Assembly: GCA_030159075.1 (NCBI GenBank)
Contig: BROG01000044.1
Span: 1,456,501-1,520,500 of the forward strand
Direction: 5' to 3'
DNA length: 64,000 bases
DNA from: Atrina japonica
Lineage: Eukaryota > Mollusca > Bivalvia > Pterioida > Pinnidae
The notes below the pieces were generated by a model that worked only from the letters and a program-made list of their open reading frames with translations, did not search any database and was not told the DNA's origin. Position 1 is the stretch's first letter; the number at the start of each line of letters is the position of its first letter. Below are positions 41,440 through 53,600 of the stretch, in pieces. A program made the translations under genes and the position numbers.

Positions 41440-41615
41440 CTCATAACGTTCTGATCAACAATAGATACAGTTGGCCGACTTTTTGGTCCTTGTGATGGCG
41501 TAAATATTTTTCCACTTTTATTAACAACATTGACAGATCGGTGAACTCGCATTTTATAAGGATCTGCAGAATGTGATGGATATGGATCGAATGTTCCAGC
41601 TTTCATACCAGCAGG
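41440..41615 (-). CDS. CFAP96: CFAP96 exon 6 (last recognised)
   Basis: PAGMKAGTFDPYPSHSADPY, then RSVNVVNKSGKIFTPSQGPK and SRPTVSIVDQNVM. The end is AG|GTAAGT, a consensus donor, yet reading through gives Arg and an immediate TAA. The human protein continues about 15 residues beyond this point, so a short terminal exon may be missing from this list. Confidence 0.9.
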
Positions 41616-44600
41616 CTGAAAATGTTACAAACAAAATTGTCTAAACAGATCTACAACAAAGCCTGTATGCAATTATTTTATGGATTTAAATTAACGATTT
41701 TGAAATAGAAAAATTAAAATAGGCAAACATGTGCATGACTTTACATAAATTACAGATACATATGATGAACTAATCGTACCTTCTTGCCTGGAGAACTAGG
41801 TTTAAATGGTTTCAAATCTTCTTTCTTTGAGCCTATTGTTGCAGAGCCACCCCGCCTTCCAAATTTATCAGAGGAATATGGATTGGCATCAAAGTAGGCT
41901 CTAGGATGCATATTTAATCTAAATGCACCTGTTCCTTTAATTGAACTTTTATGAGCTTGTAATTCTTTCTGGATAAAAGAATTTATATTTGATTAGAACA
42001 GTTCATTTGAAATTAGAATGTCTGATCATGGAACAATAAAAAATTGATGAAATAGACATATAAACAATTGATAATTGACATTATTTCTTTCATTAAAATT
42101 ATCAACCTGTAAGTATCATATAGCATTTGTTTCTCTATGACGTAATCAGTTGTCTTTGCCATATAAACATTCACATAGAGAACACACATGAATAGAGATT
42201 GAGTTATAATGCCTTTACATTGATATATCATATTGATTTATGTACACATTACTGTATTTGGTCATTCTTCTTTATAATGACAAAACTTAATTAACCTACA
42301 CATACATGATCAGACTTGGTAAACCTACATTGATATGACTAGATTTGCTGGTAATCCTACATTTATATGACTAGACTTGGTGATCCTATATTTATATGAT
42401 TGAACTTAGCAATCTGACTTTTATATGACAAGACTTGATAATCCTACATGTATATAACCAGACTTGATAATCCTACATTAATATGATATATGATTAGACT
42501 TGGTAACCCTACATTCATATGACCAGACTTGGTAATCCTTCATTTATATGACAAGACTTGGTAATCCTACATTTTTATGACTAGACTTGGTAATCCTACT
42601 TTTTTATGACTAGACTTGGTAACCGTACAGGTATATAACAAAACTTGGTAATCCTACATTTATATGGCTAGACTTGGTAATCCTTCATTTATATGACTAG
42701 ACTTGGTAACCCTACATGTATATATGCAGACTTGGTAATCCTACATTTTTATGACTAGACTTCCTAATCCTACATTTTTATGACTAGACTTGGTAACCCT
42801 ACATGTATATATGCAGACTTGGTAATCCTACATTTTTATGACAGAATTTTTATGCAGACTTGGTAATCCTACATCTTTATGATCCTACTACATTTTTATG
42901 ACTAGACTTGGTAACCCTACATGTATATATGCAGACTTGGTCCTAATTTTAAGACTAGACTTCCTAATCCTACATTTTTATGACCAGACATGGTAATACC
43001 TATACATCTGGTAATCCTACATTTTTAGACTTGGTAATCCTATATTTATAACCCTACATGGTATCCTATTTTTATGCAGACTTTGGTAATCCTACATTTT
43101 TATGACTAGACTTGGTAATCCTACATCTTTACATTTTTGGTAAGATCTTATGACATGGTAACCCTACATGTATATATACAGACTTGGTAATCCTATTTTA
43201 TGACTAGACTTGGTAATCCTATATTTAAGACTAGACTTGGTAATCCCTACATTTTTTGACTAGGCTTAATCCTACATTTTTATGACTAGACATGGTAATC
43301 CTACATCTTTACTAGATGTAATCCTACATATGATGACAGACTTATGCAGACTTTGGTAATCCTACATTTTTATGACTAGACTTGGTAACTATATTTATTG
43401 GACTTGGTAATCCTATAATTTATATGACTAGACTTGGTAATCCTACATTTTTTTTATGGATCCTACATCTTTATGGCTACGTAATCCTACATCTTTATGA
43501 CTAGACTTGGTAACCCTACATGAATATATGCAGACTTCTTAATCCTAAATTTTTATGACTAGACTTGGTAATCCTACATTTTTATACCTAGACATGGTAA
43601 CCCTACATGTATATATGCAGACTTGGTAATCCTATATTTATATGACTAGACTTGGTATCCTATATTTATATGACTACACTTTAACCCTACATGACTATAG
43701 CAGACTTGGTAATCCTACATTTTTATGACTAGACTTCCTAATCCTACATTTTTTAAGATCTTTACCCTACATGACTACAGACTTGGTATTCCTACATTTT
43801 AATAGACTTGGTAATCTTACATTTTGACTAGACATGGTAACCCTACATGTATATATGCAGACTTGGTAATCCTACATTTTTATGACTAGACTTGGTAATC
43901 CTATATTTATATGACTAGACTTGGTAATCCTACATTTTTATGACTAGACTTGGTAATCCTACATCTTTATGACTAGACTTGGTAATCCTACATCTTTATG
44001 ACTAGACTTGGTAACCCTACATCTTTATGACTAGACATGGTAACTAGACTATATGCAGGTAACCCTACATTTTTATGACTATGCTTGGTAATCCTTATTT
44101 AATCCTAACTTGGTTCCTTATGACTAGACTTGGTAATCCTACATCTACAGACTTGGTAATCCTACATCTTTATGACTAGACATGGTAACCCTACATGTAT
44201 ATATGCAGACTTGGTAATCCTACATTTTTATGACTAGACTTGGTAATCCTATATTTATATGACTAGACTTGGTAATCCTACATTTTTATGACTAGGCTTG
44301 GTATCCTACATTTTTATGACTAGACTTCTTACTTCTTTATGACTAGACTACATCTTTTTTATGACATGGTAACCCTATGACTTATGGACTTGGTAATCCC
44401 TATATTGATAGACTTGGTAATCCTATATTTAGACTAGACTTGGTAACCCTACATGTATATATGCAGGACTTGGTAATCCTACATTTTTTATGACTAGACT
44501 GGTAATCCTACACTTTATTAGACTTGGTAATCCTACATTTTTATGACTAGACTTGGTAACCCTACATGTATATATGCAGACTTGGTAATCCTACATTTTT

Positions 44601-47600
44601 ATGACCAGACTTGGTAATCCTACATTTTTATGACTAGACTTGGTAACCCTACATGTATATATACAGACTTGGATCCTTGGTATGACTAGACCTACATATT
44701 TATTTTATAACCCTACATGTATTACTAGACTTGGTAATCCTACATTTTTATGACTAGACTTGGTAATCCTACATTTTTAAGACTAGACTTGGTAACCCTA
44801 CATGTATATATACAGACTTGGTATTCCTACATTTTAAGACTAGACTTGGTAATCCTACATTTTTATACCTAGACATGGTAACCCTACATGTATATATGCA
44901 GACTTGGTAATCCTACATTTTTATGACTAGACTTGGTAATCCTATATTTATATGACTAGACTTGGTAATCCTACATTTTTATGACTAGGCTTGGTAATCC
45001 TACATTTTTATGACTAGACTTGGTAATCCTACATCTTTATGACTAGACTTGGTAATCCTACATCTTTATGACTAGACATGGTAACCCTACATGTATATAT
45101 GCATACTTGGTAATCCTACATTTTTATGACTAGACTTGGTAATCCTATATTTATATGACAAGACTTGGTAATCCTACATTTTTATGACTAGGCTTGGTAA
45201 TCCTACATTTTTATGACTAGACTTGGTAATCCTACATCTTTATGACTAGACTTGGTAATCCTACATCTTTATGACTAGACATGGTAACCCTACATGTATA
45301 TATGCAGACTTGGTAATCCTACATTTTTATGACTAGACTTGGTAATCCTATATTTATTGATATGACTACATTTTTATGACTAGACTTGGTAATCCTACAT
45401 TTTTATGACTAGGCTTGGTAATCCTACATTTTTATGACTAGACTTGGTAATCCTACATCTTTATGACTAGACTTGGTAACCCTACATGAATATATGCAGA
45501 CTTCTTAATCCTAAATTTTTATGACTAGACTTAGTAATCCTACATTTTTATACCTATACATGGTAACCCTACATGTATATATGCAGACTTGGTAATCCTA
45601 CATTTTTATGACTAGACTTGGTAATCCTATATTTATATGACTAGACTTGGTAACCCTACATGTATATATGCAGACTTCTTAATCCTACATTTTTATGACT
45701 AGACTTGGTAATCCTATATTTATATGACTAGACTTGGTAAGCTTACATTTTTATGACTAGACTTAGTAATCCTATATTTATATGACTACTTAGTTATCCT
45801 ACATTTATATGACTAGACTTGGTAATCCTATATTTATATGACTACTTAGTAATCCTACTTTTATATGACAAGACTCGGTTATCCTATATGAATATAACCA
45901 TGCAGACATTTTAATCCTAGATGTACATGACTAAACTTGGTAATCATACATGTACATGTATATGTTTATGTCTGGTAATAAATTCGTAAGTCTATCGTAA
46001 TGAGTATACAATAGGTGTAAAAAAAAAAGTATGACTTCACAAGATAACCCTACTGGTTTTTATCACAGTGAGTACTCCCAACATTTATATATAAGTATGT
46101 GATTTGTACAACAAAAGTAAGCACAGTGGCATGGCAGAGTGTACTTATTTCAACTTATTTTAACAATACATTGTAGTGACTGTGTGTATATCCAGGACAT
46201 CATATACAACAACACATTTATGTGCCGTTACAAATAAAGTTAGATATTGGAATCTCAGTTTGTTTGTGACATCATTATGCCATCAAGATCAATAAATGGG
46301 GGACTAGGTATTTTGGTCTATCCAATTTGTTCAAAACTAAGATTACCTCCTTCATTGACTTAGGGGGCCAAACAGAAACTTACTTTTTACTTGGTAAAAT
46401 TAAATACAATGAGGTGATTTATAAATTTCAACAGTAGTGGATTTACAAGTATATTTTGAAAAATGTCGGAAAAAAACCCCCAAAATAAAACAAAACAAAA
46501 CATGTAAATACAAGAATTCTTTGAAATTTTTACATGCCACTATAAGCCTAACATTAGTGAAATGCTCACTTCAATATGAATTGCTATTATGTTGAAATCT
46601 GCTTGGGAAAACTTAAGATTTCTTTACAGAAACACCAAAATTTGCTATTTAGACGCTTTCAAAGTCCTGTAACTCTAACAAATATAGGTCAATTTTTACC
46701 ATTACCATTAAAAAGAAAGTCAATTCACTACAAATTTATAAACAAGTTATACTAGAACAGATTATCTGTTGAAATGATAAAATATCATATCAATGATTTC
46801 CTCAAACCTTTGTAAGTTCCCGTGCTCTGTCAAAAGCATCTGTTTGGTATTTTGGATAATCCCCTAGTGTAATGCCCAAATAACTAGAAGAAAACACACA
46901 GAACTCACACAGATTAAATAATACATGCCCAAACAAAGCAAGTCGTGAATACATCGGCAAAATGCCGTGCTGAGTACATTTCAGAAAAACTGCATGGAAT
47001 ATCATTGGAAAGTGTCCATAGGTTTCTGAATTTCATGAACCATTAAAATTCAAAACCAAACATCATTTTTAAAGTGTTTAAATTAGGAAAATCTATAAAA
47101 AAAAAGTTTGACATTAAGAATAGCCTTTAGGTCTCAAGGCCAGTAGCACTTGCAAAGCAACACAAAACAAAATTAAATTTTGAATTTTGAATCTTTTTTT
47201 CCAATATTAAATGTAGTTTCCATGATACACCTTGCAGTCTTGTAAGATCACACAGTGTTTATGCTCAAGTTAGATACCAAATGACATAGAATATATATGC
47301 CAAAGTGACATCTGTGAAACAAAAGTACTGTATCAATTATACATATGGTTTGATACATGTATAATCACATATGAAATTGATTTCTCTGACCTAGGACATT
47401 GTGACATAAGTCATATGTAAGTAAATGTATGATAAAACTACTTTTTATATTGTAACCCTGTGTCGTTGATTTTGGTATAATATGTTCATTTGTACCAAAG
47501 TTAAGGTTTTGATATAGATGTATATATATGAAGAGAAAAAGAGTGTATACACTGTAATATATCAGGAGCGTCAAACATTTCAGTATACAGCTGTAATATA

Positions 47601-50600
47601 TATATATCAGCAGCGTCAAAAATGTCAATATATACACAGACTGTAATATATCAGCTGAGCAGCGTCAAACATTTCAGTATACATTGCAATAATATCAGCA
47701 TTGTCAAACATTTCAGTATACACAGACTGTAATATATCAGCTGAACAACGTCAAACATTTCAGTATACACAGACTGTTATATATCAGCTGAGCAACATCA
47801 AACATTTAAGTATACACTGTAATATATCAGCAGCGTCAAACATTTCAGTATACAGCAATATATCACAGCAAACATGTCATATACAATGAAATAGCTGAGC
47901 AGCGTCAAACATTTCAGTATACATTGCAGCATCAATATCAGCATACACTGTCAAACATTCAAACATTTCAGTATACATTGTAATATATCAGACTGTAATA
48001 TATCAGTATACACTGAATTAATCAGCAGTCAAACATTTCAGTATACACTGCAATATATCAGCAATGCAAACATTTCAGTATACAATGAAATAGATATCAG
48101 CAGCATCAAACATTTCAGTATACACTGTAATATATCAGCAGTGTCAAACATTTCAGTATACACTGTAATATATCAGCAGTGTCAAACATTTCAGTATACA
48201 CTGCAATATATCAGCAATGCAAACATTTCAGTATACAATGAAATAAATATCAGCAGCGTCAAACATTTCAGTATACATTGTAATATATCAGCAGTGTCAA
48301 ACATTTCAGTATACACTGCAATAAATCAGCAGCGTCAAACATTTCAGTATACACTGTAATATATCAGCAGTGTCAAACATTTCAGTATATACACAGACTG
48401 TAATATATCAGCTGAGCAACGTCAAACATTTCAGTATACATTGTAATATATCAGCAGTGTCAAACATTTCAGTATATACACAGACTGTAATATATCAGCT
48501 GAGCAACGTCAAACATTTCAGTATACACTGTAATATATCAGCAGCGTCAAACATTTCAGTATACACTGTAATATATCAGCAGCGTCAAACATTTCAGTAT
48601 ACATTGTAATATATCAGCAGTGTCAAACATTTCAGTATATACACAGACTGTAATATATCAGCTGAGCAACGTCAAACATTTCAGTATACACTGTAATATA
48701 TCAGCAGCGTCAAACATTTCAGTATACACTGCAATATATCAGCAGCATCAAACATTTCAGTATACATTGTAATATATCAGCAGTGTCAAACATTTCAGTA
48801 TATACACAGACTGTAATATAAAAGCTGAGCAACGTCAAACATTTCAGTATACACTTGTAATATATCAGCAGCGTCAAACATTTCAGTATACACTGTAATA
48901 TATATCAGCAGCGTCAAACATTTCAGTATACACTGTAATATATCAGCAGTGTCAAACATTTCAGTATATACACAGACTGTAATATATCAGCTGAGTAACG
49001 TCAAACATTTCAGTATACAATGAAATAAATATCAGCAGCATCAAACATTTCAGTATACATTGTAATATATCAGCAGCGTCAAACATTTCAGTATATACAC
49101 AGACTGTAATATATCAGCTGAGCAACGTCAAACATTTCAGTATACACTGTAATATATCAGCAGCGTCAAACATTTCAGCTTCAGATGACAGATGAATGAA
49201 GTAATGAAGTTTTTGTAGTTAGTAATAAAGCAAAACAAATATAATTTTGAATATGCCACTCCACGCTGTTGCATTGATTTTATAAACTGAGACAAACCCG
49301 GGCAATCTCTTTGTGTTGATCAAAAGGATCAGTCTGATAATTAGGATATTTTCCTAGTGTAACTGCAAGATATCTGAAAATGGCACAGGAAATATCAATG
49401 ATTCAATCTCATACTAATAGCCACAATTTCCCACTTTATCAAGTGATTTACATGTAACATGCCTCTGTGAAAAAAAAAATGGCACCAGATATAATCCACA
49501 ACATATAAACTGCAGTGATCAGTTTTTCCTCTTATTATTTTTTTTAGTTCTCAGGCAATAGATAAATATTTGTTAACATTGGTTTAAATCTTGTTTAATG
49601 ATTTAAGTTCCAAAAATGTAATGAACCATTACTTACCAATTAAATTAAATTTATTAATAAAAAGAATTACAAATCTGAAAATTTTACCCAAATCCTGTTC
49701 CTTTCTTTGCAGGGTTGGTCATGAAATTTTTACCAGGCGATTTATACTCTTTGCCAGGTTTACCTGTTGGACTAAAGGCTCCTATGGGTCCACTAAGTGT
49801 ACCATAATGATTCCCTAAACCAGATCTGCAAGGGAAATAAACAAGATCACATTGATATGCAGTATAATCTTATTTCAACTGAATCTAAACAATAAAAAAA
49901 AACATATAAATATGTCGGAAAAGGATCTTTTCTGTATTAGTTAGGTAATCATTTATTGCATGTAACCAGAGATTCTCCTACCTATATTTTAACCTGTCTT
50001 GAGAGACCATCCCATCTGCCACTGAAATATGGTCTCAGGTGGTCTCTCAAAAGAGGTTTTATTTAAAGGATTTATCAGCCAAGTGGTTTTCTGAATGTAG
50101 TCTCAAAGGACAGCTGGTGGTCCTTCATGAGAGTGGTCTTTTACAACTGGTTCCACTGTATTATGAAGAGGGCTCAGGGTCCATGAAATCGGAAATTACC
50201 ACACATAAATAGACATAAACTTAAAAGTGCAAAATTAAAAAAGAAAGAAATTATATACAGTAAAACTTGTATATAAGACCCCCTTAGGGACATAACAAAA
50301 CCAGTCTTTATAGGGAAGTGGTCTTTATATAGAGGTTTATTTATACAAAATGATACTATTGGGAGCAGCAAAAAACAGTTTTTATGACCAGGTGGTCTTT
50401 CTACACAGGTGGTCACTAAAACAGATTTTACTGTATACATGTACATGAAGTTCACAATAATTTTATTGATAACCTTTAACAAATTTATTACGACAGGTAA
50501 CTTCATTAATTTTTGTCCATGAAAGTAACTAAAATTATTTCCGACATATATAATCTGTCAAGATGCGATCTGAGAGAACAAGAATTGCGAATTGAGGGTC

Positions 50601-53600
50601 AGAAAACTAGGAAAATATGGTCAATTTAACAGGACACAATATGACTCTCTGAAAATCTCGCATAACATCAATGATTTCCTTTATTCAAGTTTTCTGATAT
50701 ACAATGCATGTCTCTGATGAAGTTATTTCATACATACACAGAAAATTAAGAATTGATAACAGTAATTAAATACGTACGGTTTTTTATCACCACTGCTTGG
50801 TAGAAATGGTTTACCAAGATTTTTTTGCATTTCCTTAAGTCTATGTTGCCGCCTTAGTTTAATAGGGTCTGTATATGCCTCTCCTTCCATCACTCTGGCA
50901 AATTTGCCTTGAAAATAACCAGCTTGTAAGGCTGACCTAGTTTTTGATCCTTCTGGAATCATTTGTTTATTTTTAGATGCCGCTTCATTGAACTGAACTG
51001 AAATGGACAAATGTGTTCTATTATTGCACTTTGCTTTTTTATATGTAAAATAGAAAAATAGATAAGCGAATATATGACTTCCAAAAACTGGAAGGGAAGG
51101 GGGAAATAATGGTTATATACCGGTAAACAATCAGTTAATCACCAATAACTAAAAAGACATGAGCAAATGTAACATATAAAATTATCTTCTATTTGCCTTA
51201 CAAATCATTGGACATTTGTTTTTCAAATTATCATTATCACTGTACATGGATTTTCCACCCTTATAATCATACAGTGCCTAAATAAGGCCACATTCAGAAT
51301 GCAAAAACAATGCATTTTTTCGCAATTTTCAGTCGAAATTTCCCAGTTGAAATCAAATGGAAATGAATATAAGAGATTCTTGTATTTTCACATTGTTTTG
51401 TGTATTTCTAGATTTCCCAATGCTAAAATTTTCAATTTGAAAGGCCTAGGCCCTATTCCTATTCCCAACAGAGCGTATTGTTTTTTAAATCCTTGCTGTA
51501 TTGTTTTTTATGATGTTTGTTGTTTTACATCCTGTCAAGAAAAGGGTTCTTTTATGTGCCATGTTTTCCACGACACGGGACCTCGTTTTTCAGTCTCATC
51601 CGAAAGACACATGCCTTTACTTCGTATGCCAAGCGCTTGGCGAAGGAACAGTCACTACCATTTTTAGAGTCTTTGGTATGACCCGGTCCAGGAATCGAAC
51701 CCAAGACCTTTTGCTTGTGAGTCCAATGCTTTACCACTAGACCATCGCAAGTGGGTTTTTTTTATGATGAAATGTCTAGCTGTGCTCTTAACTCATTCAC
51801 CCCTTAAGACACATTTGGAATGGCCTAAATAATTGATTCATAGAAGAGTTCATTGTTTCTCAGGGGTTGATGAGTTAACTTATAACATTACTATTATTTA
51901 TCAAATGCAGAGACAACAAACATTAATTTCTGTACTCCTGCAACACTATTGTGAGAAGATGTTTTTAAATCATAATTGACTATATGACTAAATTGAAAAT
52001 TGGCCAAAACCATTTAACCAAAAAATTGTTGAGTGTGGAGTGAAAAACACCATTAAATAAAATCTAAATAAAAACAATCAAGGATAGCTAGGAGTACTAA
52101 AAATGCAAACAATCTCGTTATCTAATTGGTATGTTATTATGTATATATCATTTTGTATTGTATTTTAATCGGCACTTTAGCAAATTGCCTATGACAAGGT
52201 CAGTGATAGAAATTTGATATTGTAAATTATGTTGAAATGTACGGTAAATGCTTAAATGAAAGATACATGTATGTAATTCAAAGAATTCTAATTATGATAA
52301 AATTTAAGTAACTTTATATTGTAATCAATTGAATAATACTTTAAATAAACTTAATTATTACCTTTATATTTTATTACTGATGTTAGTAGGCTTAGTATTC
52401 AAGTATTATGTGTCCTGTGATATCATTAATTTCAAAGTTTAGAATTTTTTTTTTTGGCATATAACTGCAATCATGCATAACACCTGACAGAGATATAAGA
52501 ATGAATTTGGCAAAGGAAACCAGCCTTTCACATCTTGGAATAATGTTCACAGGCAAATATCAATGTTGATACACAAATTGATTCAGTTGATAAATATGGG
52601 TATGTCACTATAGAAAAGTAACAGACATTCTATGATTTCCCCTGTTGGGAGTACAGGCAAATGGCACAGCAAAGTTGCCACATGATTGGGCAAAATTATC
52701 ACAGGACAGGGTGGGACAACCTGCTTTAACCGTCTAACTAGAACACTAATGTGTATTTTCAGAATAAAAATAATCTGACACTGTTGGGAATACTTGCAAA
52801 TGGCAGGGCAAAGTTGCCACACGATTGTGAAAAATTAGCACAGGACAGGGCGGAACACCCTGCTGTAAACCTCTAACTAGAACACTAATGTGTATTTTCA
52901 GAATGAAAATAATATGAATAAATATTCATATTTTATATACACGTAGTTGCATTTAAGAGACCTTAAACTTGATATCATGTGACATTAGGATACAGCCATT
53001 TAGAGTTGTAATTGGTTAAGATTGTAATACAAAAAAATCATTTCAGTATTTCAGTTATTGCTTTAAGATCTGCTTCTTTGCAAAATGTTATTGATAACAT
53101 ATTATCAAAATTACAGGAAATTAGTTTTCACCTTAGGTGTGACAATAACTTTCATTGTTTGGATGTACATATAATCATGTGTGATTTACTTATTTGAGAA
53201 TGACAGTATGTAATAGTTTCTGTTTCACAGAAAGATGCCTTTTGAAACACAATATGGCTACAAGTACTGTGACTTTCAAACAGTTGATGCCATGCACAAA
53301 GATTTTTTAAATACAAGTCAAGTGTACTGCTAAGCAATGATCAGCGATACAATAGGAACTAACTATACTGACATACACAAACTGCTGTCATAGAAGGTTC
53401 TAAATTTGTCAGTTTGCCTTCTGTTCATGTTTCATTTAATCTTGTGGGATTACATATATGTAAGTTAACATAGGCTATACAAGTGTAAAATTAAACATTT
53501 CATTCTTGTGACCTAATACCGTTGAGAATGTACTTCAAGTTCAAGCAGGTGAGTAATTATATCTTTTATGCAAACATTCTCCAAAAACATAAATTCAGTT

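Noticed and set aside
47701..48609. Repetitive open frames of 62-79 residues (NISVYT...IYQ) in the 38-bp array
   Set aside because: They are generated by a tandem repeat whose unit happens to lack stops in rotation; no homology, no splice context, and they lie inside a CFAP96 intron on the other strand.
51690..51755. True tRNA gene on the minus strand
   Set aside because: Boxes A and B are present, but the acceptor stem cannot be closed and the sequence continues into a repeated SINE body; treated as a SINE head.
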